A stretch of DNA of 64,000 nt from assembly GCF_023016115.1 (NCBI RefSeq), contig NZ_JALKBH010000002.1:1140624-1204623 (forward strand), given 5' to 3'. Under the pieces are notes generated by a model. It was not told the DNA's origin and made no database searches. It worked only from the letters and a program-made list of their open reading frames with translations. The position numbers and the translations under genes are program-made. This DNA is from Alcanivorax sp. S6407 (GTDB taxonomy: Bacteria > Pseudomonadota > Gammaproteobacteria > Pseudomonadales > Alcanivoracaceae). Positions 41,478 to 51,752 of the stretch are shown here, piece by piece. Every line of letters begins with the position of its first letter. Position 1 is the first letter of the stretch.

Positions 41478-42473
41478 TCAGGAGGAGGGTTTGTCCTTGT
41501 CTTCATCCATCGGTGTGAGTTCCAGTTTGAGCCCATCCGAGGTCACAAAGGCGGCCGGTTTCTTCGCTTCACCTGGCCCTGCGGCCTCTGCCTGTTTCTC
41601 CAGATCCTCAGGCAGATAGGGCCCCATGATGCCCTTGGCTTCCTTGAGCCATTCGGGAAGATCATCCTGACGCTTTTCTTCTTCCGTGGGGGTCAGCCCG
41701 ACCTTGTCCAGGTCCAGCGAGAAGGCCTTGGCTTTTTCCAGATAGTTGGTGACGGCCTGCGGCTTTTCATCGCTTTCCGGCAGGTAGGCCTGAAAGAACC
41801 CGCGCATCTCCACCAGCTCATCTTCCAGCAGCAACGGCACCAGAGTGGAATACATATCCATCAGGGTGATGGCGTTCTTGGTGGAATCGGAGCTGGTGGC
41901 AGACTGCAGACGCCGGGCCACCGCCGTGTTGAGAGTATGCAGTTCGTTATAGATTTCGGTCAGGCCATCAAACTCGATGCGGCCCTTGCCGGTAGCAGTA
42001 CGGCTGAGAAAGTATTGCGCCAGCAGATACATGCCGGTGACCCGGAAGATGGTTTCTTCTTCCGAGCACAGCGGCAGATGGAAACGGGCCAGCGGCTTCA
42101 TGAACGCCGTCTTGGGGCAGCCACAGATCGGATAGATCAGATCCAGCATGGAGGCCACCACCCGCTGCAAGCCGGTTTTCTGGCGTACCCGGCGTTCTTC
42201 AGTGACCACCTCCACCACCACCTCATCAATGGAGCGGGTGTCATGAAAGCGATCGACGATGCTGTGCATCTGCAGCGCCAGCGGACAATGACTGTGCTCT
42301 TCAGAGGACAGCGGACAGTGGGCGCACTGGCTGTACTCCAGCTCCGTCCAGCGAGGCGGATCCGGCACCTCATCGCCAATCAGGTCAAAGCTTTCCTCAT
42401 CAAGGCGGAAATTGAAGGTTTCCAGCCTGTCCGGCCCCAACTTGATGCGATAGATGATGTCGACAGAATTCAT
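41478..42473 (-). CDS. Conserved protein with CxxCP motif, unknown
   Basis: 331 residues, cytosolic. A cysteine-rich block YSQCAHCPLSSEEHSHCPLA (about 48-67) and YPICGCPKT (about 115-123) suggest metal binding. The rest is helical, with a proline/glutamate-rich tail. I do not recognise a characterised family. It stands between the giant gene and a DUF3817 gene, on the same strand but with clear gaps. Confidence 0.65.
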   Translation of the reverse strand: MNSVDIIYRIKLGPDRLETFNFRLDEESFDLIGDEVPDPPRWTELEYSQCAHCPLSSEEHSHCPLALQMHSIVDRFHDTRSIDEVVVEVVTEERRVRQKTGLQRVVASMLDLIYPICGCPKTAFMKPLARFHLPLCSEEETIFRVTGMYLLAQYFLSRTATGKGRIEFDGLTEIYNELHTLNTAVARRLQSATSSDSTKNAITLMDMYSTLVPLLLEDELVEMRGFFQAYLPESDEKPQAVTNYLEKAKAFSLDLDKVGLTPTEEEKRQDDLPEWLKEAKGIMGPYLPEDLEKQAEAAGPGEAKKPAAFVTSDGLKLELTPMDEDKDKPSS

Positions 42474-42619
42474 GCTGCTTGCCGATGCCTGCTGTTGCTG
42501 TTTTTTTTAAGACCCTTGAACAAGGCCGTTTTTTGCAGAGTACTCCAGCCGATATGGATCGGGAAGCAGCCCCATCATACTAAAATCTTAGACGGTCGTG
42601 CCACCGACCCGCATCACAG

Positions 42620-42928
42620 TCAGGCAGGTTCCGTCCGGGCTTCCGCTTTCTGCTCATCGCGGCGCAGGAACATTTCCACGGCTATAAACGCAAAGGGCAC
42701 CACCGCCGCCAGGAAAATCATCAGCCATACCAGTACTGACCAGTTGCGGCTGTTGCTCACCCAGAGGGACAGCACCATATAAACCAGGAACAGAACACCA
42801 TGGGTCATGCCGATCATGAACACGTAATCGCGACTGATGATCCCCAGTGACACACTCAGAATAACGAGAAAGGACAACCCTTCAGCCGCGCTGGCGGCCC
42901 GGAACAGATTCAACACCACACACCCCAT
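42620..42928 (-). CDS. DUF3817 membrane protein
   Basis: 102 residues with three predicted transmembrane helices (about 14-32, 38-57, 65-87). The family opening FRAASAAEGLSFLVIL and the GMTHGVLFLVYM motif identify DUF3817. Function unknown. No strong ribosome binding site is visible at the chosen ATG. Confidence 0.82.
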   Translation of the reverse strand: MGCVVLNLFRAASAAEGLSFLVILSVSLGIISRDYVFMIGMTHGVLFLVYMVLSLWVSNSRNWSVLVWLMIFLAAVVPFAFIAVEMFLRRDEQKAEARTEPA

Positions 42929-43169
42929 TTCATGGCAGCATTCTGCGGCAGTGCTTCCTGCACTAGCAGAACACTCACTGGCCCGGCCTGCACCGGCCCG
43001 GCATTGTTATACGATGGCACAGTGTTGTCGGGAACTCGTCGCCAGGCAAGTACATCAGTCGCACCATCCCTTGCGTTTGTCCTGCCAGGCCGGCAGACCG
43101 ATGGCCTGTATCTGACTATACTGGCCCCTGCATTCAGCCCGTTCCCATTGCCTTGCCTGCGGTGAATTC

Positions 43170-44531
43170 ATGGAAGAAAAGACGCGCCTGTTTCCGGTCA
43201 TGGCCCGGACCAATCGCCCCCTCAAGCAACTGAGCGACAACCTGTACAAACTGGTGCAGAGCCATCTGTGGCTGAAGGTGGTCATTGCCATGGTGGCGGG
43301 CATGGGCACCGGCATGTTGCTCGGCCCCTCGGTGGGCTGGTTTACTCCGGAAACCGGCGCGGTGATCGGTAGCTGGCTGGCTTTCCCGGGGCACCTGTTC
43401 CTCGCGGTGATCCAGATGATCGTGATCCCGCTGGTCTTCGCTTCCATTATTCGCGGGCTGGCGGCCGGGGAAAATCTCGAACAGTTGCGTCGCATGGGCC
43501 TGCTGGTGGTGGGTTACTTCGTGGCCACCACCCTGTTTGCCGCTGGCATCGGGCTCTGGATTGCCAACCTGATCAAGCCCGGCCGCTTTCTCGACCCCAG
43601 CCAGATCACCGCCAGTACTGATGCCCTGCCCGACGCCGTCACCACTCTGGAAAAACCGTCCCTGTCATCCATCCCGGATCACCTGCTCGGCATCCTGCCG
43701 GGGAATCCGCTGGAATCCATGGTGGAAGGGCAGATGCTGCAGGTAGTGATTTTTGCCGTCATGGTGGGCGTGGCACTGATCTCCATGACGCAACAACAGG
43801 CCCGTCCCATGCTGGATTTGCTCGGTTCCCTGCAGCAGGTGTGCATGACGGTGGTGCGCTGGGCCATGCGGCTGGCGCCGCTGGCCGTGTTTGGTCTGAT
43901 GGCCAGACTGACCAGCCAGACCGGCCTGGATGCCCTGATTGGTATGGCCATCTATGTGGCCACGGTACTGGCCGGGCTACTTCTCTTGTTGATCAGCTAT
44001 CTGGTGCTGGTGGCGGTACTGGGCAAGATCCGCATCGGCCCGTTCATGGCATCGATCCGCGAAGTGATGCTGCTGGCGTTCTCCACTTCCAGCTCTGCGG
44101 CAGTGATGCCCCTGTCGATCAAGACAGCGGAAGACAAATTGCATGTGAGGCCGGCGATTTCCCAGTTTGTCATCCCGCTGGGCGCCACCATCAACATGAA
44201 CGGCACCGCCCTTTACCAGGCCATTGCCGCCGTATTCCTTGCCCAGGTGTTCAACATCGATATTGGTTTGGGAGGCATGGCGCTGGTGGTCATCATGGCA
44301 GTGGGCGCGTCGATTGGTTCACCGGGTACCCCGGGTGTCGGCATCGTGATTCTGGCCACCACCCTGGCTACCATCGGCGTGCCGGCCACTGGGGTGGCCC
44401 TGATCATGGGCGTGGATCGCATCCTCGACATGAGCCGCACCGCCATCAACGTGACCGGCGACCTGGTGGCAGCGAAGCTGATGGATCGATGGATAAAAGA
44501 AGACGCTGAACGCCAGATGCCGGATGCCTGA
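43170..44531 (+). CDS. Dicarboxylate/amino acid:cation symporter (DAACS family)
   Basis: 453 residues, eight transmembrane helices plus two re-entrant loops. The serine-rich hairpin AFSTSSSAAVMPLS (about 306-319), the NMNGTALYQ motif of TM7 (about 347-355) and GSPGTPGVG of hairpin 2 (about 390-398) are the substrate/Na+ site of the GltPh/GltP/DctA family. Takes up glutamate, aspartate or C4-dicarboxylates at the inner membrane; the exact substrate is not decided. The final residues (RQMPDA) are encoded by a 7-bp repeat array that continues into the intergenic DNA. Confidence 0.9.
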   Translation: MEEKTRLFPVMARTNRPLKQLSDNLYKLVQSHLWLKVVIAMVAGMGTGMLLGPSVGWFTPETGAVIGSWLAFPGHLFLAVIQMIVIPLVFASIIRGLAAGENLEQLRRMGLLVVGYFVATTLFAAGIGLWIANLIKPGRFLDPSQITASTDALPDAVTTLEKPSLSSIPDHLLGILPGNPLESMVEGQMLQVVIFAVMVGVALISMTQQQARPMLDLLGSLQQVCMTVVRWAMRLAPLAVFGLMARLTSQTGLDALIGMAIYVATVLAGLLLLLISYLVLVAVLGKIRIGPFMASIREVMLLAFSTSSSAAVMPLSIKTAEDKLHVRPAISQFVIPLGATINMNGTALYQAIAAVFLAQVFNIDIGLGGMALVVIMAVGASIGSPGTPGVGIVILATTLATIGVPATGVALIMGVDRILDMSRTAINVTGDLVAAKLMDRWIKEDAERQMPDA

Positions 44532-44765
44532 CGCAAGCGGCGAGTTTCGAGTTTCGAGTTTCGAGTTTCGAGTTTCGAGTTTCGAGTTTCGAGTTTCGAA
44601 AAGAAAAGCCTGCTCCGCTAAAAAGCTAAAGGTTTTCTTTAACGCTTTTGATATTCGCAACTCGCTACTCGAAACTCGCGATCTGTCCTTGTCTAACCCT
44701 CAGCAGACATCATCGCGATCAAAGGATGTTGGCATCAGGCGCCTGGCGTCGGGCGTCCGGCAGCC
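44503..44765. repeat. Heptad arrays joining two convergent genes
   Basis: Four arrays: 44503-44537 (ACGCTGA, ACGCCAG and relatives, encoding the transporter C-terminus), 44541-44596 (eight exact CGAGTTT units), 44655-44682 (complementary TCGCAAC and TCGAAAC units, making an inverted bracket) and 44731-44765 (GGCATCA, GGCGCCT and relatives, encoding the end of the kinase on the minus strand). Confidence 0.88.
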
Positions 44766-46870
44766 TTCATATTCTTCAACAGCGCCTGATACAGACGCAC
44801 CGCCCTAATTGGTTTGCTGACGAAGTCATCCACCCCGGCGGCGAAGGCCGCTTGCTTGTCTTCCCGGCCCGCATTGGCGGTCATGGCGATGACCACATTG
44901 TCCTTGAGCCCGGGATTTTCCCGAATCTGCCGAGTGGCTTCGTAACCATCCATGATCGGCATCTGCACATCCATCAGCACCACATCGAAACGCTGATCCG
45001 CCAGCATCTGCAACGCCTGCCGGCCATTGCTGGCCACCGACACATCGACCCCGACGCGGGACAGCAACTCCTTCGCCACCATCTGGTTCACTTCGTTGTC
45101 TTCTACCAGCAACACATGTCGGCCCTTGAGCTGTTCGGCTTCCTCCGGATCCAGTTGATCCTTTTGAACTTTTGCCTTGCCGTCGGTGATGCCCATCCGG
45201 GTGGTAAACCAGAACTCGCTGCCCTTGCCGGGCTCGCTCTCGACACCCACCTGGCCACCGGTTTCTTCCACAATCTTGCGACAGATCGCCAGCCCCAGCC
45301 CCGTGCCACCATAAGCCCGGGTGGTGGAACTGTCCGCCTGCTCAAAGGGTTGAAAGAGTTTCTTTTGCACATCCTGGCGAATGCCGATGCCCTGATCCCG
45401 CACCAGAAACCGCAACTTGCAGGTGCGACCATCCCGGCTGATCAGTTTTGCCGTCACCCGGATTTCGCCATGGTCACTGAACTTGATGGCATTACCGATG
45501 TAGTTGATAAGTACCTGGCCCAACCTCAACGGGTCGCCGTAGAGGTTATCCGGCACATCATCCGCCACACTAAAACTCAACTTGAGCCCCTTGCTGGTAG
45601 CACTGTTGGCCAGCTGGCTTTCCACATTGTTGAGCACGGCCCGCAGGGAGTAGTGCTGGCGATCCAGCTGGAATTTCCCGGTTTCAATGCGGGAAAAATC
45701 CAGCACGCTGTTGATGATGCCCAGCAGATGTTGCACCGCCAGATCTATCTTGCCCAGATAGTCCTGCTGGGTCGCATCCACTGCCGTATTCCCCAGCAAC
45801 TCCAGCAATCCCTGGATACTGTGCATGGGCGTGCGAATTTCATGGCTGATGTTGGACACAAATTCGCTCTTGGCCAGGCTCGCAGCCTCCGCCCTTTCCT
45901 TCTCCCGGTTCAGCTCCAGGGTGCGCAAGCGGACCTTCTGCTCCAGATCCATATTCGATTCGAGCACACTTTTCTGGTCACGATTCCGCTCAAGAGCAAT
46001 CGCTGCCAGGCTGGCAGACGCCGAAATGGTTTCGATATCCACATCATCCGGGCGATGGGCCTTGCGATGATAAATGGCAAAGGTACCCAGCACCTTGCCA
46101 TGACTGTCGCGGATGGGCTCCGACCAACATGAGCCCAGCTCCGCCTGGGCCGCCAGCGGCCGATAATCCTCCCACAGGGGGTCGGACATGATGTCTTCCA
46201 CGATCACTCGCTTGCCAGTGTAGGCTGCGGTGCCGCAGGAGCCCGCCTTGGGCCCGATGGGCGCGCCATGAATCGCATCATTGTAGAAAGACGGTAGATG
46301 GGGAGCAGAGCCCAGCAGGACATGCTCGCCGGAATCATCCAGCAGCAGAATACTGCACAGGGCCTCGGGGTGCTGGGCTTCAACCCCCAGCACAATGGCA
46401 TCCAGCACCGCATGAATATCCGCACCGGTGGCGATCAGATACAGCGCCCGGGCACGAGCCGCTTCACGTACCTCGATCTGCGCGCGCCGGGTCATGTCAG
46501 TCAGCACGCCCAACGAACCGGTGTAGTTACCCCCTTTGTCGAACAGCGGCGTACTGCCCACTTTCACCAGCAAGCTGCGACCGTCCTTGTGACAGAACCT
46601 GAGCTCCTGGTGCTCGTCATTCTGACGCTTGCGGTTAGTCAGGGTGATATGGGCCAGTGCCCGGGACTCTCGAGGATCAAGGAAATCCATGGCCGAACGG
46701 CCAAGCATTGCTTCCTGGGTATGGCCGAGCATGGCGGCCAGACGGGGATTCACAAACTGGATCCGGGCCACATGATCCAGTGCCCAGATACCTTCATCAG
46801 CCATCTCCACCATGCGCTCGTAACTGACGCCCAGAGAATGCGTGACGGAGTCCAGCGATAACGTACTCAT
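44735..46870 (-). CDS. Hybrid sensor histidine kinase (PAS-GAF-HisKA-HATPase-REC)
   Basis: 711 residues, no transmembrane helix. PAS domain about 15-130, GAF about 150-295, HisKA with [11 protein letters not shown] (phospho-His near 350), HATPase with [15 protein letters not shown] and GGTGLGLAI, then a receiver with [10 protein letters not shown], phospho-Asp in [12 protein letters not shown] and the VSKPI lysine. A cytosolic sensor for a phosphorelay; no Hpt protein or output regulator is adjacent. GGGGAGG before the ATG at 46870 decides the start. The last residues (GRPTPGA) come from a 7-bp repeat. Confidence 0.92.
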   Translation of the reverse strand: MSTLSLDSVTHSLGVSYERMVEMADEGIWALDHVARIQFVNPRLAAMLGHTQEAMLGRSAMDFLDPRESRALAHITLTNRKRQNDEHQELRFCHKDGRSLLVKVGSTPLFDKGGNYTGSLGVLTDMTRRAQIEVREAARARALYLIATGADIHAVLDAIVLGVEAQHPEALCSILLLDDSGEHVLLGSAPHLPSFYNDAIHGAPIGPKAGSCGTAAYTGKRVIVEDIMSDPLWEDYRPLAAQAELGSCWSEPIRDSHGKVLGTFAIYHRKAHRPDDVDIETISASASLAAIALERNRDQKSVLESNMDLEQKVRLRTLELNREKERAEAASLAKSEFVSNISHEIRTPMHSIQGLLELLGNTAVDATQQDYLGKIDLAVQHLLGIINSVLDFSRIETGKFQLDRQHYSLRAVLNNVESQLANSATSKGLKLSFSVADDVPDNLYGDPLRLGQVLINYIGNAIKFSDHGEIRVTAKLISRDGRTCKLRFLVRDQGIGIRQDVQKKLFQPFEQADSSTTRAYGGTGLGLAICRKIVEETGGQVGVESEPGKGSEFWFTTRMGITDGKAKVQKDQLDPEEAEQLKGRHVLLVEDNEVNQMVAKELLSRVGVDVSVASNGRQALQMLADQRFDVVLMDVQMPIMDGYEATRQIRENPGLKDNVVIAMTANAGREDKQAAFAAGVDDFVSKPIRAVRLYQALLKNMKAAGRPTPGA

Positions 46871-47154
46871 AACCTCCCCTTCCTTGGGAGCAAGCCGGGA
46901 CAAACCCGTTTTCAGTTCCTAATAATGTGCGCCTTATATTGCCTCAGGCCAACCTCGACAAAAGGTGAATAAATGCTTCAAGATAAAACGCATAGCCGGG
47001 TAACCCTTTGATTTTATGCGACCAACTCATGCTTATACCAAAAAGACTTTAACAACATATTCTTAGATTTAATTCCTATAATCCCTTTAAGATCCCAGGT
47101 GTGGCGGACAGCCTAAACGCAAGAAATGGCACTTCCGCAGCATGACACAGGCGG

Positions 47155-48021
47155 CTAGCGGGACCATTTTTCCCGCAATGTTTTCGGCCCGATATCGTCC
47201 ACGCTATAGCCACCCGGGTGACTTGGAAACTCTTCCAGAGTGAGCAGCTTCGGCGTCTTGCGATGCGGCAGCATACGCATCACTCGGGCTCGAAGGCGCA
47301 TGATAGTTTCCACCACACTGCGCATACGCTCACTGGGCAACGGATAATTCATCGCCTTCAATAGCGGCGTATCCATCAGCGCATACACCAGCGGCTCGGC
47401 GCTTTTCCATAGCGGCCTGGGCAGATAAAAACTCAGCAGCAAATCCCGGGTGGAATTGGCCACCCGCACCGTGGCATCGGTATTGGCGAAGGTCTTTTCC
47501 TCATACTCCAGACTCCAGGCTTCAAACGCCTCATAGGTTTCCGGAATATTCTCGATCCGCATGCGCTCGCCCACCGCACGCCAGAAATAGAACAGTCCCA
47601 GCCGCTCGTTGGGATACAGCTTGCGCCAACCGAACTTGTCCAGCCAGCGCACCGGCTCATAGATAAAGGTGGAAAGCGTATAGAGAAAATCGTCGTTGCT
47701 GATGTTGTAGTTGCCGTGGATACGATTCATGCGCTTGATGAACGTCTCGCCACGCTCGGATTCGTGGCCGTTCTCAAGAATCTCGTTAACGATCACCGCG
47801 GTGTCGTCATAGCGGCGCTGGGTAGCAACGGTGAATTCCCCGGTCTTGTCCAGCAGCTCGGCAATGCTCGGTACCGCAAAGGTACGAAACAGGGCCAGCT
47901 CCAGTGCCCGGGTCATGTCCCAGGGGAATTCCAGATAAGAGGTGAGAAAGGCAATCCGCTGACAATCCTTCTGCGGATCCAGCCGTGCAATTTCCCGTTC
48001 TACGTTGATGCGCTTTTTCAT
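47155..48021 (-). CDS. DUF2236 (MpaB-like) family protein
   Basis: 288 residues, the third DUF2236 member in the window and the most divergent. Recognised by FIKRMNRIHGNYNISNDDFL (about 94-113), followed by YEPVRWLDKFGWRKL and the late SERMRSVVETIMRLRARVMR. No signal peptide. A b-type heme is possible by family analogy. GGGAGAG precedes the ATG at 48021. Stands alone; the 284 bp between it and the kinase gene is AT-rich and probably promoter sequence. Confidence 0.72.
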   Translation of the reverse strand: MKKRINVEREIARLDPQKDCQRIAFLTSYLEFPWDMTRALELALFRTFAVPSIAELLDKTGEFTVATQRRYDDTAVIVNEILENGHESERGETFIKRMNRIHGNYNISNDDFLYTLSTFIYEPVRWLDKFGWRKLYPNERLGLFYFWRAVGERMRIENIPETYEAFEAWSLEYEEKTFANTDATVRVANSTRDLLLSFYLPRPLWKSAEPLVYALMDTPLLKAMNYPLPSERMRSVVETIMRLRARVMRMLPHRKTPKLLTLEEFPSHPGGYSVDDIGPKTLREKWSR

Positions 48022-48277
48022 TATTCTCTCCCTGGCCACACCTGTCGGAGGGGTGTTGTCAGCAGCCTAGCACAGCAAGCGCGGCTGCCACCGTCCACAA
48101 TGGCAAGATTAATGTTTCTGCACGTAACCCCATCAGGAGTGTGTAAAGGGTAAAAAATGCAAGAAGCGTGAATAACGTCGCACCGGGCGGCAACGTTCGC
48201 CGCACAGCAGCAAACATGCCTCACCCACAAATGGCATAATGCCACCACCTTGAACTCTGGATGATCCTGGAAGCCTC

Positions 48278-48649
48278 ATGACCACATTACTGCTCAATCT
48301 GCGCCAGGTGCCTGATGATGAAGCGGAAGAGGTTCGCGCCCTGCTGGATGAACACCAGATCCCCTTCTATGAGACCGAGCCAAGCCTGTGGGGCATTTCA
48401 TTCGGCGGCATCTGGCTGAGCAACCCGGATGACAAGGAAAGAGCCAAGACACTGTTGGCTGATTATCAGGAGGAACTAGCCCTTCAGGAGCGGCAACGCT
48501 ACCAGCAGGAGCAGCGCGACGGCACCGCCCCCACCTTAATACAACGCATCGCTGAGCAACCGTTGCGCTCCCTGGCCGTATTGATCGCGGTAACGGGGCT
48601 GCTGCTGGTCACCCTGGTGCCTTTTCTGATGCTGGGCCAGGACAGCTAG
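48278..48649 (+). CDS. DUF6164-like small membrane protein
   Basis: 123 residues. An N-terminal soluble part (LLLNLRQVPDDEAEEVRALL, then WGISFGGIWLSNPDDKERA) and one C-terminal transmembrane helix (about 97-119). The layout matches the DUF6164 family; function unknown. Followed directly by a repeat cluster. Confidence 0.65.
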   Translation: MTTLLLNLRQVPDDEAEEVRALLDEHQIPFYETEPSLWGISFGGIWLSNPDDKERAKTLLADYQEELALQERQRYQQEQRDGTAPTLIQRIAEQPLRSLAVLIAVTGLLLVTLVPFLMLGQDS

Positions 48650-48666
48650 CCTGCCGTCTGCATGAA

Positions 48667-49190
48667 AAAAGAAAGGTTCATCGCGGGTTTGCGGGAATCT
48701 GCTGCTCCAGCGCTTTACTCCGCCCCGAGTGAGATTGATGCCATGGGGCAACGAAAGAGCGGGGATCCCACTGCTGTCCCACAGTTTCATGAAGATCCTG
48801 AGGAAATGGAGGCGCCTTCTCCTGTGGGAGCTTGCTTGCAAGCGAATAGTCCTTTCCGCACCAACATTCGCCTGCAAGCAGGCTCCCACGAGACAGGCAT
48901 CTGCGAGTGTCAAAATGCGCCGGTGAAATCCTGTTTCCCTAACCAGAGAAACCCGCCGGCTTGCCAGCCTGGCGGGTTTCGGACTTCGCTAAATCAAACT
49001 GTGGGACAGCAGAGGGGGGGATCCCGGGTTTTGTTCGCCCCTCCAGTGGGGCTCCTAAAACAAGAACAACAAGAACAGCAGCACTCAGCAATTCGCGCTC
49101 AGTGAACTCTGTGGCCTCTGTGGTAAATCCGCTTTTTATCTTTGCGTGTTGCGTGATGCATGAAGCATGTTGCAGCCGCAGAGCGGCCAA
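48667..49190. repeat. Large composite repeat, inverted copy of 60841-61085, interrupted by a MITE
   Basis: Outside the MITE (48769-49014) this region is a reverse-complement copy of 60841-61085. Shared landmarks are GGTTCATCGC, ATTGATGCCATGGGGCA, TTTTGTTCGCCCCTCC, the 9-bp-period CTCTGTGG block and a heptad array at 49144-49178 (GCGTGTT, GCGTGAT). No gene in 48650-49229. Confidence 0.82.
48759..49024. mobile_element. MITE copy 2, 246 bp, with 10-bp target duplication
   Basis: Element 48769-49014, the same length as copy 1, with terminal inverted repeats differing at one base (right end CAGCAGAG). The flanks are GCGGGGATCC (48759-48768) and GGGGGGATCC (49015-49024), a 10-bp duplication with one mismatch in the same register as copy 1. 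The homologous region near 60975-60990 lacks the element. Confidence 0.88.
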
Positions 49191-49193
49191 AAG

Positions 49194-49217
49194 AAAACCG
49201 CCTGCTCGGCGGTTTTT
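49194..49217 (-). terminator. Bidirectional terminator after the cytochrome gene
   Basis: Stem AAAACCGCC/GGCGGTTTT with flanking A and T runs, 13 bp downstream of the cytochrome c stop. Confidence 0.82.
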
Positions 49218-49229
49218 ATGCATCGGCGC

Positions 49230-49625
49230 CTACGCGTCTTCCACCACAAAGATCATATAGCGGATGATATTGTGCAGATCCTCATCGCTGAGATCCGGGT
49301 TGTTACCCCGTGGCGGCATCTTGTTGAAGCCATCAATGGCGTGCTGTAACAGCACCTCTTCTCCTTTGGCGATACGGGGCTTCCACATCTTCTTGTTGCC
49401 GATCAGGGGTGCATTGCGCAGCCCGGATTCATGGCATTGATGACAGCGGTCCCAGAACAGCTTCTCACCCGCCTTGACCTCATCGCTCATCACCGACTGC
49501 GCCAGCCCTTCGGCCCCGAGCAGCAACAGGAAACCGGCCAGGTAAGACTTGAACCCCAAAGAAAGGAAAAATGCGCCACCCGTTCGGGGTGTGCGTCCCT
49601 GTGGCAACCACGACATAATGAACAT
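49230..49625 (-). CDS. Class I c-type cytochrome (cytochrome c5-like)
   Basis: 131 residues. An N-terminal hydrophobic export segment (about 26-41) is followed by the heme site RCHQCH (about 60-65) and a distal Met in FNKMPPRGN (about 99-107), as in single-domain cytochrome c5. Electron carrier in the periplasm, possibly membrane-held by an uncleaved signal. GGAGG precedes the ATG at 49625. Redox partner unknown. Confidence 0.88.
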   Translation of the reverse strand: MFIMSWLPQGRTPRTGGAFFLSLGFKSYLAGFLLLLGAEGLAQSVMSDEVKAGEKLFWDRCHQCHESGLRNAPLIGNKKMWKPRIAKGEEVLLQHAIDGFNKMPPRGNNPDLSDEDLHNIIRYMIFVVEDA

Positions 49626-49988
49626 TACGGCCTCCAGCCCTCAACCCAAAGGAATCAATGATACACATTTATTCTTTTGTCTCACAACAAGACTGTCACG
49701 CCTAGCCGATCAACGGCCAGGCAAGCCTTGGCGATTCGGCCAGTTCATCGCTACGTCAGCCAGAGGAGAGGCACCTTACCGACAAACCCGCCCGAAAGTA
49801 TCAAGTCACTCACCGCATCTCCCTAACCGCTTTTCCCTTTCTGCATCGACGCCATCCCGCCCGGGCCACAGGCTTTTCATTGTGCAAACCGCATCCCGGA
49901 TTTCGCCCGACACTCACCTACACTCCCTCTGCCCTGACGGGCTATGCATCCATGAACGGATATCACAACAGAATATTGAGGGACCAAT

Positions 49989-51443
49989 ATGCACATCCTC
50001 CGTCGGACCAGACAGGCCGCTATCGCCCTGGTCAGCACTCTTGCCATGGGCCAGGCCCACAGCTTTGATTTCGATACCGGTAACGCACCGGCAGAAGTCA
50101 TCATCCCCACCATCATCCCGGTGATCCTCGAAGACGTTTCCCCGGGTGCCAGCGATGCCACCCTGGTCCTACGCAATACCACCCTGGTGACCAACGCCTG
50201 GTTTGATGCCATCGCGCCCTACCACCCCACCGCTGTCGGGGTGTACACCCAACATGCTCACCGCCTCAGCGAACCCACCGACAGCGAGAAGAACACCGCC
50301 ATCTTCTATGCCAGCTACCAGGTCATGAAGAGCCTGCACCCCAACCGCATGGCCACCTGGGATGCCATGATGAACAGCGTGGGACTCGACCCCGCAGATA
50401 ACAGCACCGACCCGAACACCCCCGTGGGCCTCGGCAATCTGGCTGGCATGAACGTAGTCATGAATCGGGAAAACGACGGCATGAACCAGCTCGGCAATAT
50501 TGCCGCAGATGGATCCACCGCCACCTATCACCGGGTGCCCTACCGGGACTACACCGGCTACAAGCCCAAGAACACAGCCTACGACCTGAAACACCCGAGC
50601 CGCTGGCAACCGGCCATCGTGTCCAGCGGCAACGGCCTGTTCAAGGTGCAGCAGTTTGTGACGCCGCAGCTGAAAAACGTCACCCCCTACTCCTATAACA
50701 ACCCGCAGAAGTTCCATGCACCGAAACCCTGGAACAGCTTCGTGCAGAACTGGGGCGGTTACGTGGGGCAGGCCCAGGCAGTGCTGGATGCCTCTGCCAA
50801 TCTCACTGAGCAACAAAAACTGAAAGCGGAATTTTTCGATAACAAGTTTCGCAGCCTGGGCTTCTCCGCCTTGCAGGCCGCCGGCGTCAACCAGCTGTCA
50901 CTGATGGACTTTGTGCATCTGGACTTTCTCGTCAACCTGGCCGCTTTTGATACCGCCATCGCCATCTGGCAGGAAAAATACCGCCATGATGCGGTGCGCC
51001 CGTTCAGCGCCATCGCGCATATCTGGGGCGACAGTCCCGTCACCAGCTGGGGCGGCCCGGGCATGGGCACCGTCAACGACATGCCCGCCAACCAGTGGAA
51101 GAGCTACATGAACGTGGCCGACCACCCGGAATACCCGTCCGCTTCCGCCAGCTTCTGTGCCGCCCATGCGCTGGCCGCCCGCGAGTTTCTGGGCAACGAC
51201 AACCTGCTCTGGCATATCCCGATTCCCGCTGGCCATTCGGTGGTGGAGCCAGGCCTCACCCCGGCCGCCGACACCGAAATCGTCTTCAATACCTGGACCG
51301 AGTTTGAACAGGATTGCGGTGAGTCACGGGTATGGGGCGGTGTGCATTTCCCGGATGCCGTGCCTGCCGGGCAGGCCATCGGCCACGAGATTGGCGCACT
51401 TGCCTATGACTTTGTGATGGACCATATCCAGGGAACGCCCTGA
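49989..51443 (+). CDS. Vanadium-dependent haloperoxidase/PAP2-superfamily secreted protein
   Basis: 484 residues with a signal peptide (cleavage near AHS, residue 25). The three vanadate/phosphate-site motifs are KYRHDAVRP (about 331-339), PSASASFCAAHA (about 379-390) and SRVWGGVHFPDA (about 441-452), i.e. K-x6-RP, PSxS..H and SRxxxGxHxxxD. The family oxidises halides with H2O2 or acts as acid phosphatase; which applies cannot be told. Unusual relative to classic enzymes is the PSASAS form in place of PSGH. The 363-bp upstream gap holds no gene. Confidence 0.85.
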   Translation: MHILRRTRQAAIALVSTLAMGQAHSFDFDTGNAPAEVIIPTIIPVILEDVSPGASDATLVLRNTTLVTNAWFDAIAPYHPTAVGVYTQHAHRLSEPTDSEKNTAIFYASYQVMKSLHPNRMATWDAMMNSVGLDPADNSTDPNTPVGLGNLAGMNVVMNRENDGMNQLGNIAADGSTATYHRVPYRDYTGYKPKNTAYDLKHPSRWQPAIVSSGNGLFKVQQFVTPQLKNVTPYSYNNPQKFHAPKPWNSFVQNWGGYVGQAQAVLDASANLTEQQKLKAEFFDNKFRSLGFSALQAAGVNQLSLMDFVHLDFLVNLAAFDTAIAIWQEKYRHDAVRPFSAIAHIWGDSPVTSWGGPGMGTVNDMPANQWKSYMNVADHPEYPSASASFCAAHALAAREFLGNDNLLWHIPIPAGHSVVEPGLTPAADTEIVFNTWTEFEQDCGESRVWGGVHFPDAVPAGQAIGHEIGALAYDFVMDHIQGTP

Positions 51444-51461
51444 TCATACCCGCAAGGCCTG

Positions 51462-51496
51462 AGCAGGCTCGCCCATGGGGGAGCCTGCTTTCTTTT
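51462..51496 (+). terminator. Terminator of the haloperoxidase-like gene
   Basis: Stem AGCAGGCTC/GAGCCTGCT with a T-rich tail, 19 bp after the stop. Confidence 0.8.
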
Positions 51497-51586
51497 GAGC
51501 CAACAGATTTTCCGTATCCGCCAACAGAACGACATCTGGATACCCATTTACCAGCCAAGCCGTCAGAGGGTTATTGCTTCTTCAAC

Positions 51587-51614
51587 GTCAGGCGTTGGGT
51601 TTCTGGCGTCCAGC
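51587..51614. repeat. Short heptad array
   Basis: Four 7-bp units (GTCAGGC, GTTGGGT, TTCTGGC, GTCCAGC) in the 309-bp gap before the kinase gene; the rest of the gap shows nothing recognisable. Confidence 0.5.
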
Positions 51615-51752
51615 AATCTCCATGTGAACCCAGATACCAACCCTCACCCCAACGGCCCTTTCCCTAAATCCGCGACGCACCATTATTTATCCCTTCCTCA
51701 CGCACAAGCGTGCTAAATTTGCAGCATCATGGACGACAACTGAACAACATCA

